Shown: piece by piece, positions 25,054 through 34,297 of the stretch
Layout of the letters: each line of letters starts with the position of its first letter
Position numbering within the stretch: the first letter of the stretch is position 1
NCBI RefSeq assembly: GCF_014360585.1
Contig: NZ_JACIXG010000042.1
Span: 1 to 44,000 of the forward strand
DNA: 44,000 bases
Source of the DNA: Nocardioides sp.
GTDB taxonomy: Bacteria > Actinomycetota > Actinomycetes > Propionibacteriales > Nocardioidaceae
Direction of reading: 5' to 3'
The notes under the pieces: model-generated
What the model saw: the letters and a program-made list of their open reading frames with translations, nothing else
Database searches by the model: none
Told to the model about the DNA's origin: nothing
Made by a program: the position numbers and the translations under genes

Positions 25054-26714
25054 GACAGGGACTCCACGATCGGGCCCAGCATGAGAGCCGGGACGAAGGT
25101 CAGGCCGACGACGACCAGCGCGACGCCGGTCAGCAGGCCGATGAAGAGCGGGCGGTGGGTGGGCAGGGTGCCGGCGCTGGCCGGCAGCCGGTTGGCGGTC
25201 GCGAACCGACCTGCCAGGGCGAGCACCAGGACCATCGGGACGAACCGGCCGAGCAGCATCAGCAACCCGAGCAGCGTGTTCCAGAACGGGGTGCCCGAGC
25301 CGATCCCGGCGAAGGCGGAGCCGTTGTTGTTGGAAGCACTGGTGACGGCGTAGAGCGCCTCGGAGAGGCCGTGCGGTCCGTCGGTCGAGAGGCCGGCCAG
25401 CCCTGCCGGCGCGGTGAGCGCGATCGCAGCGCCGACGAGCACCAGGATCGGCGTGGCCAGGATGTAGACAGCGACCAGGACGATCTCGTCGCGGCTGATC
25501 TTCTTGCCGAGATACTCAGGCGTACGTCCCACCATCAGGCCGCACAGGAAGACCGTGACCACGGCGAGCATGAGCATGCCGTAGAGCCCCGAGCCGACTC
25601 CGCCGGGAGCGATCTCGCCGAGCATCATGCCGAACAGCGCGACGCCGCCGCCAGGGGCCGTGAGGCTCTCGTGCATGCCGTTCACGGCGCCGGTCGAGGT
25701 GCCGGTGGTGGCCGCGGCGAAGAGCGCCGTGGCGGCCTCACCGAAACGGGTCTCCTTGCCCTCCATCGCCGCTCCGGCGAGCTGCGGAGCGGTGCCGGGA
25801 CCGGCCATCTCCGCCCAGGTCAGCAGGGTGACGCCGACGGCGAGCAGCGCAGCCATCGTGGCGAGGACTGCGCCACCTTGGCGCCTGTCCCCCACGATGC
25901 GACCGAACGCCCAGGCCATCGAGAACGGAATCACGAGGATCGCCCAGATCTCGAGCAGGTTGGTGAACGGGTTGGGGTTCTCGAACGGGTGGGCCGAGTT
26001 GACGTTGTAGAACCCGCCGCCGTTGGTGCCGAGCTCCTTGATCGCCTCCTGACTGGCGACCGGGCCACCGGTCAACGGCTGGGCGCCGCCGGTCAGCGTG
26101 GTCATCTCGTGCACAGGGTGCAGGTTCTGCACCACCCCGGCCGCGACCAGCACGATCGCGACCACGAAGGCCATCGGCAGGAGGACCCGGTGGGTCGTAC
26201 GCACCAGGTCGACCCAGAAGTTGCCGATCCTTCCCTGGTTGCGCGTCCGGGCCAGCCCGCGGGCGAAGGCCGCGGCGACCGATAGACCGACCGCGGCGGA
26301 GACGAAGTTCTGCACCGCGAGCCCGGCCATCTGGATCAGGTGGCCGGCAGCGGCCTCGCCGGCGTACCACTGCCAGTTGGTGTTGGTCACGAACGAGACG
26401 GCGGTGTTCCACGCCCCGTCGCTGGGCAGCGGATCGAGTCCGCCGTCGAGCGGCAGCAGGCTCTGCAGCCGGCCGAAGGCGAAGAGGAACAGGATCCCGG
26501 CCAGCGAGAAGCCGAGCACGGACATCGCGTAGGAGCGCCAGTGCTGGTCGGCGTCGGCGTCCACCTTGAGGGCCCTGTAGGCCACCGTCTCGGCGCGTAG
26601 GTGCCGGGGGCTGGTGTAGACGTGGGCGAGGTAGCGGCCCAGGAGCGGCACGCTGAGCGTCAGCGCGGCGACCAGGGTGGCGATCTGCAGCACCGCGGCG
26701 AGCGTGGCGTTCAT
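25050..26714 (-). CDS. kdpA: Potassium-transporting ATPase potassium-binding subunit
   Basis: A 554-residue K+-selective channel-like subunit of the Kdp pump, related to the TrkH/KtrB superfamily. About ten membrane helices are visible. Selectivity-filter loops include V-T-N-T-N-W-Q near residue 115, the G-T-N-G-G-G-F motif near residue 225, [10 protein letters not shown] near residue 340, and A-S-N-N-N-G-S-A-F near residue 465. The ATG overlaps the stop of the small kdpF gene by four bases (ATGA). Translation start choice is therefore firm, although the frame runs open upstream. It works with KdpB, KdpC and KdpF in the membrane at micromolar external K+. Confidence 0.97.
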   Translation of the reverse strand: MNATLAAVLQIATLVAALTLSVPLLGRYLAHVYTSPRHLRAETVAYRALKVDADADQHWRSYAMSVLGFSLAGILFLFAFGRLQSLLPLDGGLDPLPSDGAWNTAVSFVTNTNWQWYAGEAAAGHLIQMAGLAVQNFVSAAVGLSVAAAFARGLARTRNQGRIGNFWVDLVRTTHRVLLPMAFVVAIVLVAAGVVQNLHPVHEMTTLTGGAQPLTGGPVASQEAIKELGTNGGGFYNVNSAHPFENPNPFTNLLEIWAILVIPFSMAWAFGRIVGDRRQGGAVLATMAALLAVGVTLLTWAEMAGPGTAPQLAGAAMEGKETRFGEAATALFAAATTGTSTGAVNGMHESLTAPGGGVALFGMMLGEIAPGGVGSGLYGMLMLAVVTVFLCGLMVGRTPEYLGKKISRDEIVLVAVYILATPILVLVGAAIALTAPAGLAGLSTDGPHGLSEALYAVTSASNNNGSAFAGIGSGTPFWNTLLGLLMLLGRFVPMVLVLALAGRFATANRLPASAGTLPTHRPLFIGLLTGVALVVVGLTFVPALMLGPIVESLS

Positions 26715-26878
26715 CGGGCGGAGCCTGCGTCGACGGTCGCGACGGTCTCCTGATCGGTGACCCGGTCGGGACCAGGATCGGTGGACGCAGAACCCAGCCG
26801 ACGGTCGATCAGTCCGACCAGCAGGGCGAGCCCGATGAAGCACACGAGCGTGAGGAGGATGTAGATGAGGTCTGACAC
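26711..26878 (-). CDS. kdpF: KdpF small subunit, with extended C-terminal tail
   Basis: A 55-residue protein at the head of the operon. The first 29 residues contain a single membrane helix (L-I-Y-I-L-L-T-L-V-C-F-I-G-L-A-L-L-V-G-L-I-D-R-R), the size and nature of KdpF, which stabilises the Kdp complex. A further 26 residues, hydrophilic and Asp/Thr-rich, follow the helix and are not part of the usual approximately 29-residue subunit. The GTG start is preceded by a purine-rich stretch with GGAA and GGGGG. The gene overlaps kdpA by four bases. KdpF is often missed because of its size; position and helix make the call good. Confidence 0.82.
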   Translation of the reverse strand: MSDLIYILLTLVCFIGLALLVGLIDRRLGSASTDPGPDRVTDQETVATVDAGSAR

Positions 26879-26918
26879 GCCCCCATTCCAGCCCCGGATC
26901 TGACCGTTCCAGACGGCG

Positions 26919-26967
26919 TTGACGGTTCCTTGACGCCCGCACGGACGGCCTTGACGCGTCCCTGACG
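26919..26967 (-). promoter_or_regulatory. Array of 11-bp CGTCA direct repeats upstream of kdpF (putative KdpE boxes)
   Basis: On the minus strand CGTCA occurs four times (plus-strand TGACG at 26920, 26931, 26952 and 26963). Spacings are 11, 21 and 11 bp, so all copies fall on one helical face as two adjacent 11-bp pairs. The array ends 40 bases before the kdpF GTG. OmpR/PhoB-class regulators bind 11-bp direct repeats just upstream of the -35 region; KdpE belongs to that class and is encoded in this operon. The assignment to KdpE is inference. Confidence 0.55.
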
Positions 26968-27128
26968 TGTCCATCGCGGCTGTCGGCGGCTCAGGTCAGC
27001 TCGGGTCAGCTCAGGCCGGGCCAGGAAACGCTGACAAAGGTCCCGCTACTCGACAACCGACGAAAGCACTGGGAGGCTACTGGCCTCAAGCAGAACATTA
27101 TGTGGACCAGAGCGCTCTCGGAGGACGC

Positions 27129-27689
27129 ATGCGGGCAATTCAGGGGGCCATCGCCGGAGTCGGGCTTGCCCTCGTCGCCGTGATCGCGGTGGCACTGCTC
27201 ATCGGCAACCCGGGTTCGATGGGATCGGACCCGGCGGGCCCGCAGTCGAAGCAGGCGGCCGGGCCGCCGAGCCGGCTCGGCGATGGGCCGGCCGGACCCG
27301 CCGAGCCCGTCGACGCCGTCGAGGACACCTCGGTCGGCACCCTGCCCCCTCCTCCCGACGCCTCGCGCGCAACTCAGCTCATCTCTCGTGATCTGCTCGC
27401 GCCGCCCGACGCCGTCCCCGACTCACGGCCTACCCGAACCCCGTCCGACGGCAAGACACTGGCCGCGCGGAAGGCTCGTCCGGCGAAGAAGCCCGACGCC
27501 TCTGCCCCGGCCCCCGCCTTTCCCGAGGACTTCACGTTCACCCGTGACGGCTGGGAGTGGGACGCATGGGACGGCACGGATGCTCGCTCCGACGACCGCG
27601 ATCGCGACGGCGACGACTGCCGACGTGACCGCCGCCACGACCGCCAGCGCGACTGTGACGACCACGACTGGAGCGGCTGGCGCGACTGA
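27129..27689 (+). CDS. Membrane-anchored protein of unknown function with Asp/Arg-rich tail
   Basis: A 186-residue protein with one N-terminal membrane segment (about residues 5-27, I-A-G-V-G-L-A-L-V-A-V-I-A-V-A-L-L-I-G). A long Pro/Ala-rich extracytoplasmic linker follows, and the C-terminal 40 residues are dominated by Asp and Arg (repeated D-R-D pairs with two cysteines). The tail codons stay GC-rich at position 3, which supports real coding. The ATG is fixed by GGAGGA four bases upstream. The gene is divergent from kdp across 250 bp, and its stop lies six bases from the convergent thioesterase gene. No family is recognised. The acidic-basic tail could bind cations or the wall, but this is speculation. 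Confidence 0.7.
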   Translation: MRAIQGAIAGVGLALVAVIAVALLIGNPGSMGSDPAGPQSKQAAGPPSRLGDGPAGPAEPVDAVEDTSVGTLPPPPDASRATQLISRDLLAPPDAVPDSRPTRTPSDGKTLAARKARPAKKPDASAPAPAFPEDFTFTRDGWEWDAWDGTDARSDDRDRDGDDCRRDRRHDRQRDCDDHDWSGWRD

Positions 27690-27695
27690 GGTCCG

Positions 27696-28550
27696 CTACA
27701 GCACGCTCTCGACGGCCGCACGCACCTCCGGGCTGGGCTCGACGGACTTCCCGGACTCCAGGTCGTAGAAGACCAGCGTGACCTGACCACGGGCGAGCCG
27801 GACGTCCCCGTCGGCGATCTCGGACTCGATCGTCATCGACTTGGTGCCCAGCCGGGAGACGTAGCTCCACACGTCGTACGGCTCCGAGCGAGCAAGGACC
27901 GGGGCGTGGTAGCTGACGTCGGTCTGGGCGACCACGACGGAGGGCCAGTCCTTGAGCTCGTTGTGCGACCTGAGCCGCTTCATCAGCGCCAACCGCGACT
28001 CCTGGAAGTACTCGAAGTACTTCACGTTGTTCACGTGCCCGTAGGCGTCGACGTCGGAGAAACGGACGAAGAGCGGGAAGTGTCCCTCATCCAGCCGCTT
28101 CGGCTCGCCCAAAGTGAGCGGCTTCGACGGCGTCTCCTCGAGGTAGGGCTCGAGGTTGGCCTTCTCCTCCGGCCTGAGCCTGCGCGGCGACTCGGTGGTG
28201 AAGACGTACGGCGCCAGGACCGTGGTCGCCCGCAGGAAGACATTGCGGGTGCCGTCGGGCTGGTCCCGGAAGATCTCGTACGCCATCGTGAAGCTCGCCG
28301 CCCGGATCTCGGTCACCCACGACTCGACATAGACCGGCTTGAAGTCGAAGAGCAACGGCTCGACGTAGGTGACCTGGTGGCTGACCACCACGACGCCCTC
28401 GGCCAGGCCCTGGGTCTGCGGGCTCCGGGCGTGCGTGCGCAGCATGTCCACGCGCGCCTCTTGGAGGTAGTCGACGTAGACGACGTTGTTGACGTGGCCG
28501 AGCATGTCGAGGTCGGCCCAACGCATGGGGCATTCATAGAGATGGCGCAC
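27696..28550 (-). CDS. Acyl-CoA thioesterase with two hotdog domains
   Basis: A 284-residue thioesterase made of two 4-hydroxybenzoyl-CoA-thioesterase-type hotdog domains. Each opens with the same pattern: W-A-D-L-D-M-L-G-H-V-N-N near residue 12 and F-S-D-V-D-A-Y-G-H-V-N-N near residue 165. Both keep the catalytic-type Asp and the G-H-V-N-N turn, so one chain likely forms the dimer-like unit that other members make from two chains. The GTG at 28550 is preferred because GGAAGGA stands seven bases upstream and it yields the family start R-H-L-Y-E-C-P-M-R-W. A GTG ten codons further up is possible. It is divergent from a thiolase, consistent with acyl-CoA turnover. Confidence 0.88.
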   Translation of the reverse strand: MRHLYECPMRWADLDMLGHVNNVVYVDYLQEARVDMLRTHARSPQTQGLAEGVVVVSHQVTYVEPLLFDFKPVYVESWVTEIRAASFTMAYEIFRDQPDGTRNVFLRATTVLAPYVFTTESPRRLRPEEKANLEPYLEETPSKPLTLGEPKRLDEGHFPLFVRFSDVDAYGHVNNVKYFEYFQESRLALMKRLRSHNELKDWPSVVVAQTDVSYHAPVLARSEPYDVWSYVSRLGTKSMTIESEIADGDVRLARGQVTLVFYDLESGKSVEPSPEVRAAVESVL

Positions 28551-28661
28551 AGGTCGATCCTTCCAGACGATCTTGGGCACTGGGGCTGGTCACCCAGCAC
28601 AGTCCGGGCGAGTATGGTGTCGACCACAGTCCAACCTACTCATCAGTAACCGGGAGTCTTC

Positions 28662-29876
28662 ATGCCTGAGGCAGTCATCGTCGCCGCCGCCCGCACTCCG
28701 ATCGGGCGAGCCAACAAAGGATCGCTGAAGGACTTCCGTCCCGACGATCTCGCCGCGCTCATCACCAAGGAAGCCGTCGGAAAGGTCGAGGGTCTCGACC
28801 CCAACGACATCGACGACCTGCTGCTCGGCTGCGGTCTGCCCGGCGGTGAGTCCGGCAACAACATGGGCCGCGTGGTCTCCGTGCTCAACGGCTGGGACAA
28901 GGTGCCCGGCGCGACCATCACCCGCTACTGCTCCTCCTCGGTGCAGACCTCGCGGATGGCGCTGCACGCGATCAAGGCCGGCGAGGCCGACATCATCGTC
29001 TCGGCCGGTGTCGAGACCGTCTCCCGCTTCGTCAAGGGCACCTCCGACCACCTGCCCGACACCGTCAACCACCTCTTCGACGACGCCCAGTCGCGGACCA
29101 CCGCGACCGCCGCGTCCAACGAGAAGTGGCACGACCCGCGCGAGGACGGCCTGCTGCCCGACGTCTACATCGCGATGGGTCACACCGCGGAGAACCTCGC
29201 CACCTCGCGCGGCATCTCGCGAGCGGAGATGGACGAGTTCGGCGTGCGCTCGCAGAACCTCGCCGAGAAGGCCATCGCCGACGGCTTCTGGGCCCGCGAG
29301 ATCACCCCGGTGACCACCCCTGACGGCACCGTCGTCTCGGCCGACGACGGCCCCCGCGCCGGCGTGACCCTGGAGGCCATCTCCGGTCTCAAGCCGGTCT
29401 TCCGCGAGGACGGCACCGTCACCGCCGGCAACTGCTGCGCCCTCAACGACGGCGCCGCCGCGGTCGTGGTCATGTCCGACACCAAGGCCGCCGAGCTCGG
29501 CGTCACCCCGCTGGCCCGGATCGTGTCCACCGGCGTCTCCGGCCTCTCCCCCGAGATCATGGGCCTCGGGCCGGTCGAGGCGACCAAGAACGCGCTCAAG
29601 TACGCCGGCATGTCGATCGGCGACATCGACCTGGTCGAGATCAACGAGGCCTTCGCGGCCCAGGTGATCCCGTCCTACCAGGACCTCGGCATCGACATCG
29701 ACCGCCTCAACATCAACGGCGGCGCCATCGCCGTCGGTCACCCCTTCGGTATGACCGGCGCTCGCCTGCAGAACACCATGCTCAACAGCCTCGACTGGCA
29801 CGACAAGACCACGGGTCTGATCACCATGTGCGTCGGCGGCGGCCAGGGCATGGCGATGATCCTCGAGCGCATCTGA
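28662..29876 (+). CDS. Acetyl-CoA C-acyltransferase (thiolase)
   Basis: A 404-residue thiolase that condenses or cleaves beta-ketoacyl-CoA. The nucleophilic Cys90 is in R-Y-C-S-S-S-V-Q, the N-E-A-F-A motif is near residue 328, the catalytic His360 is in G-G-A-I-A-V-G-H-P-F-G, and Cys390 is in M-C-V-G-G-G-Q-G. The overall sequence favours the degradative FadA-like type rather than a biosynthetic acetoacetyl-CoA thiolase, but this cannot be settled here. A GGGAG ribosome site lies five bases before the ATG. TATGGT (28613-28618) is a possible -10, and the palindrome TACTCATCAGTA lies between it and the gene, a candidate operator. A strong hairpin terminator follows. Confidence 0.93.
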   Translation: MPEAVIVAAARTPIGRANKGSLKDFRPDDLAALITKEAVGKVEGLDPNDIDDLLLGCGLPGGESGNNMGRVVSVLNGWDKVPGATITRYCSSSVQTSRMALHAIKAGEADIIVSAGVETVSRFVKGTSDHLPDTVNHLFDDAQSRTTATAASNEKWHDPREDGLLPDVYIAMGHTAENLATSRGISRAEMDEFGVRSQNLAEKAIADGFWAREITPVTTPDGTVVSADDGPRAGVTLEAISGLKPVFREDGTVTAGNCCALNDGAAAVVVMSDTKAAELGVTPLARIVSTGVSGLSPEIMGLGPVEATKNALKYAGMSIGDIDLVEINEAFAAQVIPSYQDLGIDIDRLNINGGAIAVGHPFGMTGARLQNTMLNSLDWHDKTTGLITMCVGGGQGMAMILERI

Positions 29877-29884
29877 CATTCCGA

Positions 29885-29923
29885 CGACTCGGCGCGTCTG
29901 TCCCAGACAGGCGCGCCGAGTCG
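29885..29923. terminator. Hairpin terminator between the thiolase and marR genes
   Basis: An 18-bp stem (29885-29902/29906-29923) with one G-T pair and a three-base loop, immediately after the thiolase stop and just before the end of the convergent MarR gene. Its right arm overlaps the 17-mer at 29912-29928 that recurs inverted at 31982-31998. Confidence 0.75.
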
Positions 29924-29928
29924 GCGCG
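29912..29928 (+). repeat. 17-bp near-palindrome, copy 1 flanking the marR/MFS pair
   Basis: CGCGCCGAGTCGGCGCG, an 8-bp inverted repeat around a single G. Its exact reverse complement stands at 31982-31998, so the two copies bracket the marR and MFS genes in opposite orientation. Confidence 0.65.
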
Positions 29929-30408
29929 TCAGCGCATCTCGATGCCGGGGCGGTCGCAGATGAGGTAATCCGAGACGGCGTTCATCACACGCCCCAGGGC
30001 CGCGAAGTCCTCTTCGCTGACCAGATCGACGAGATATTCGCGTACGCCGCTGACATGGACCGGGGCCGCCTCCCGCAGCACCTCGAAGCCGCGGTCGCTG
30101 AGGGCGGCGACGACACCACGGCCGTCGTCGGCCGAGTTGCGGCGTTCGACGAGCCCCGACCGCTCCATCCGGGTGATCGTGTGGGTGATCCGGGAGCGTG
30201 AGTGAGCCAGCGAGTCGGCGAGCTGGGCCATCCGCATGGCCCCGTCGTTCTCGGAGAGTCGTACGAGGATCTCGTACTCGGAGAGCGAGATGTCGAAGCC
30301 GGCGCGCAGATCGGCGTCCAGGCGGTCGTCGAGCAGGGTCATGCCCATCATGAGCGCGCGCCACGAGCGCTGCTGCTCTTCGTCCAACCACCGAGTCTCA
30401 TCACCCAC
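29929..30408 (-). CDS. MarR-family transcriptional regulator
   Basis: A 159-residue MarR-type winged-helix regulator. The DNA-binding region covers about residues 45-110, with M-A-Q-L-A-D-S-L-A-H-S-R-S-R-I-T-H-T-I as the recognition helix area and the wing D-D-G-R-G-V-V-A-A-L-S-D-R-G. Terminal helices form the dimer interface. It is divergent from an MFS exporter gene across 159 bp, the standard arrangement of a MarR repressor and the drug efflux pump it controls. The GTG start has no ribosome site; TAACGT lies eight bases upstream, suggesting a leaderless or nearly leaderless transcript. The ligand is unknown. Confidence 0.93.
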   Translation of the reverse strand: MGDETRWLDEEQQRSWRALMMGMTLLDDRLDADLRAGFDISLSEYEILVRLSENDGAMRMAQLADSLAHSRSRITHTITRMERSGLVERRNSADDGRGVVAALSDRGFEVLREAAPVHVSGVREYLVDLVSEEDFAALGRVMNAVSDYLICDRPGIEMR

Positions 30409-30416
30409 GGGGCATT

Positions 30417-30465
30417 ACGTTAGCCCGGCCTTGGGGCCAAACCACGCACTGGCACCCCATAACGT
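30417..30465. promoter_or_regulatory. Inverted TAACGT pair in the marR/MFS intergenic region
   Basis: TAACGT reads toward marR on the minus strand (30417-30422) and toward the MFS gene on the plus strand (30460-30465), each followed or preceded by a C4/G4 run. They are possible divergent -10 elements and would place both promoters where one MarR dimer could block them. No -35 elements are obvious. Confidence 0.3.
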
Positions 30466-30567
30466 CCACGAAGTGGTCACCGAAAGTTCGATCCGGACCC
30501 GGGACGGGAGACCCAGAGGTGTCAGGACCAAGGGTAGAAGCAAGCTGGGACCTAAGCCCCGTCAGCG

Positions 30568-31926
30568 ATGTCGGGACGCGAGAAACCATTCGCCATCGCT
30601 CCAGGTAAAGGCGAAGATCAGGCAGTGCCCAATCCCCCCGCTCTCGGCCTCCGCGACTTCATAGCCGCACTTCCACGCGAGGGCCGCTGGCTCCTGGCGA
30701 CCGTCGCGATCCAGCTCCTCGGCCGCGGCATGACGCTGCCGTTCACGATCATCTATCTGCACGAGGTACGCGGCTTCGACCTCGGCCTTGCCGGCAGCCT
30801 GATGGGTCTGATCGCCATCGTCGGCTTCGTGGTCACCGGGCCGGCAGGCAGCCTGATCGACAAGTACGGCGCCCGCCCGGTGATCCTCGGCGGCCTGGTC
30901 TGCGCGATCGCCGGCGACATCGTGCTCGCCTTCGCCGACACCCCGATCCTCGCTGCCGCGGCCCTCGGTCTTCTCGGTGTCCAGGCCGGGGTCTCCTGGC
31001 CTGCCGCAAACGCCTTGGTCGCCACGGTGGTCGAGGGCGACCTGAGACAGCGCTACTACGGGGTGAACTTCGCCCTGATCAACCTCGGCATCGGCGTCGG
31101 CGGCGTCATCGGCGGGCTCTTCATCGACGTGTCGCGGCCCGAGACGTTCACCTACGCCTTCCTCGGCAACGCCGCCACCTTCGTGCTCCCGGCCCTCGTC
31201 CTGCTCGGCCCGCTGCGTCATGTGCACGGCCGCGCCGCACGGCCAGCTGCCGACCAGCCTGATGCGACCGCCTCGTACGCCACGATCCTGCGCCGTCCCG
31301 AGGTCATGTGGCTGGTGGCGATCGGCATCCTGCTCTCGACACTCGGCTACGGCCAGATCGAGAGCGGGTTCCCGGCGTACTCGCGTCAGATCGCCGAGGT
31401 CTCGACCCGGGTCGTCGGGTTCGCGTTCGTGGCCAACTGTGCGGTGATCGTGCTCGCCCAGTTCTGGGTGATGAACCGGGTCAGCGGCCGACGGCGCACC
31501 CGGGTCCTCGTCGCCACCGCGGCCATCTGGGGCGTGGCCTGGGTGGTGTTCGGGTCGACCGGTCTGGTGCCGGGTTCCGTGGCGGCCATCGTCGGCGTGA
31601 TCGCCTTCCAGGGGCTCTTCTTCGCCCTCGGCGAGACGCTGATGCAGTCGGTCTTCCCCGCCTTGACCAACGACATGGCTCCCGACCATCTGCGCGGGCG
31701 CTACAACGCGATCAACTCGGCCTCGTTCCAGACCGGGGCGATCATCGGTCCCGTCCTGGCCGGTTTCCTGCTGGAGCACGGTCAGGCGACGGCATTCATA
31801 GCGCTGATGCTGGTCGGCTGCGTCGGCATCGTCGCTGCCTCGATGCGGCTCGAGCGCCGGATCACCCCAGCCGTGAACGGGTTGCGTCCCCCGCTGATCC
31901 CCGAGTCGGCTCAAACCAACGCCTGA
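30568..31926 (+). CDS. MFS transporter, probable drug exporter
   Basis: A 452-residue major facilitator with 12 predicted membrane helices from about residue 40 to 430. The loop after helix 2 carries D-K-Y-G-A-R, a form of MFS motif A, and a longer central loop lies near residue 215. It resembles the H+-driven efflux branch rather than sugar uptake. The MarR gene divergently upstream supports a regulated export role. The start is uncertain: the ATG used here lacks a ribosome site, and a GTG at 30625 (giving V-P-N-P-P-A-L-G) also fits the family. The substrate cannot be deduced. A 34-bp perfect palindrome follows the stop. Confidence 0.9.
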   Translation: MSGREKPFAIAPGKGEDQAVPNPPALGLRDFIAALPREGRWLLATVAIQLLGRGMTLPFTIIYLHEVRGFDLGLAGSLMGLIAIVGFVVTGPAGSLIDKYGARPVILGGLVCAIAGDIVLAFADTPILAAAALGLLGVQAGVSWPAANALVATVVEGDLRQRYYGVNFALINLGIGVGGVIGGLFIDVSRPETFTYAFLGNAATFVLPALVLLGPLRHVHGRAARPAADQPDATASYATILRRPEVMWLVAIGILLSTLGYGQIESGFPAYSRQIAEVSTRVVGFAFVANCAVIVLAQFWVMNRVSGRRRTRVLVATAAIWGVAWVVFGSTGLVPGSVAAIVGVIAFQGLFFALGETLMQSVFPALTNDMAPDHLRGRYNAINSASFQTGAIIGPVLAGFLLEHGQATAFIALMLVGCVGIVAASMRLERRITPAVNGLRPPLIPESAQTNA

Positions 31927-31930
31927 TCCT

Positions 31931-31964
31931 GCCGAGTCGGCTCGTCATGACGAGCCGACTCGGC
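31931..31964. terminator. Perfect 34-bp palindrome between MFS and ettA (terminator)
   Basis: GCCGAGTCGGCTCGTCA on one side mirrors TGACGAGCCGACTCGGC on the other with no interruption. It begins four bases after the MFS stop codon and lies between convergent genes. It shares the CCGACTCGG core with the 17-mers at 29912 and 31982. Confidence 0.75.
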
Positions 31965-31981
31965 GGGATCTCTGGTCAGAA

Positions 31982-31998
31982 CGCGCCGACTCGGCGCG
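31982..31998 (-). repeat. 17-bp near-palindrome, copy 2 flanking the marR/MFS pair
   Basis: CGCGCCGACTCGGCGCG, the exact reverse complement of 29912-29928, located just after the end of ettA. With the palindrome at 31931 it may form an extended terminator. Confidence 0.65.
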
Positions 31999-32004
31999 GG
32001 TCGG

Positions 32005-33687
<1,683 letters not shown>

Positions 33688-33694
33688 GGGGCCC

Positions 33695-33700
33695 ACCCTA
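33695..33700 (-). promoter_or_regulatory. Predicted -10 element of ettA (leaderless)
   Basis: TAGGGT on the minus strand, seven bases before the ATG at 33687. TTGTAC about 19 bases upstream is a weak -35 candidate. Confidence 0.4.
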
Positions 33701-33768
33701 ATGAGGTTGAGGTGCACCGGTACAACCGGCGCACCCCGCCTCAGGGTCCGGCGCCCACCCGACTCACC

Positions 33769-34296
33769 TCACGCCGCCACAGTGGTCTCCGTCTCGGCAG
33801 GTGCCTCGACGTCGTCGGATGTCGTCGGCTCCTGATCCCACGGGTCCGCGCCCGGGGCACGCCAGCCCGAGAGGGGGTCACGCGAGGCGTCCTCGTCGCG
33901 GGGTTCCGGCGCCGGCGCGGCGGCCGCGGCGAGCGATCGCGGGTTGCGCGACAGGCTGCTCAGGCCCCGATTGAGGTCGTGGCCGACCACGTTCGCCTCG
34001 ACCTCGAAGGTGTTGACCTCGAGCCCGTCCTTGTTGACGTAGCTCCGGGCCGTCAACCTGCCGTGGACGACCACGGCGTCTCCCTTGCGGAGCGAGCGCC
34101 CGACGTTCTCTCCCAGCTGTCGCCAGGCACTCACCGAGAACCACTGCGTCACACCGTCGCTCCACTCGCCAGTCGCCCGGTTGAGCTTGCGTGGGGTGCA
34201 CGCCATCCGAAAGTTCGCCACCGAGACGTCGCCGACGCTCCGCACGACAGGATCGGCGCCGACATTGCCACGCAGGGTGATGGTCGCTTCGTTCAT
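33769..34296 (-). CDS. ssb: Single-stranded DNA-binding protein lacking the acidic C-terminal tip (SsbB-like)
   Basis: A 175-residue SSB. The OB fold occupies residues 1-110: it starts with N-E-A-T-I-T-L-R-G-N-V-G-A-D-P, and W-F-S-V-S-A-W-R-Q-L-G-E-N and K-G-D-A-V-V-V-H-G-R-L are the family motifs. The disordered tail ends E-T-E-T-T-V-A-A. The D-D-x-I-P-F tip that recruits replication partners is absent, so this is probably the second actinobacterial SSB (SsbB type) rather than the essential replicative protein, which is normally encoded next to rpsF and rplI. The ATG has a strong GAGGAG ribosome site, which lies in a hairpin (34298-34346). The dynamin-like pair lies upstream on the same strand. 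Confidence 0.92.
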   Translation of the reverse strand: MNEATITLRGNVGADPVVRSVGDVSVANFRMACTPRKLNRATGEWSDGVTQWFSVSAWRQLGENVGRSLRKGDAVVVHGRLTARSYVNKDGLEVNTFEVEANVVGHDLNRGLSSLSRNPRSLAAAAAPAPEPRDEDASRDPLSGWRAPGADPWDQEPTTSDDVEAPAETETTVAA

Positions 34297-34297
34297 C

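Noticed and set aside
29912..31998. The inverted 17-mers as ends of an insertion sequence
   Set aside because: There is no transposase or integrase between them and no target-site duplication is visible; the motif also serves as a terminator stem.
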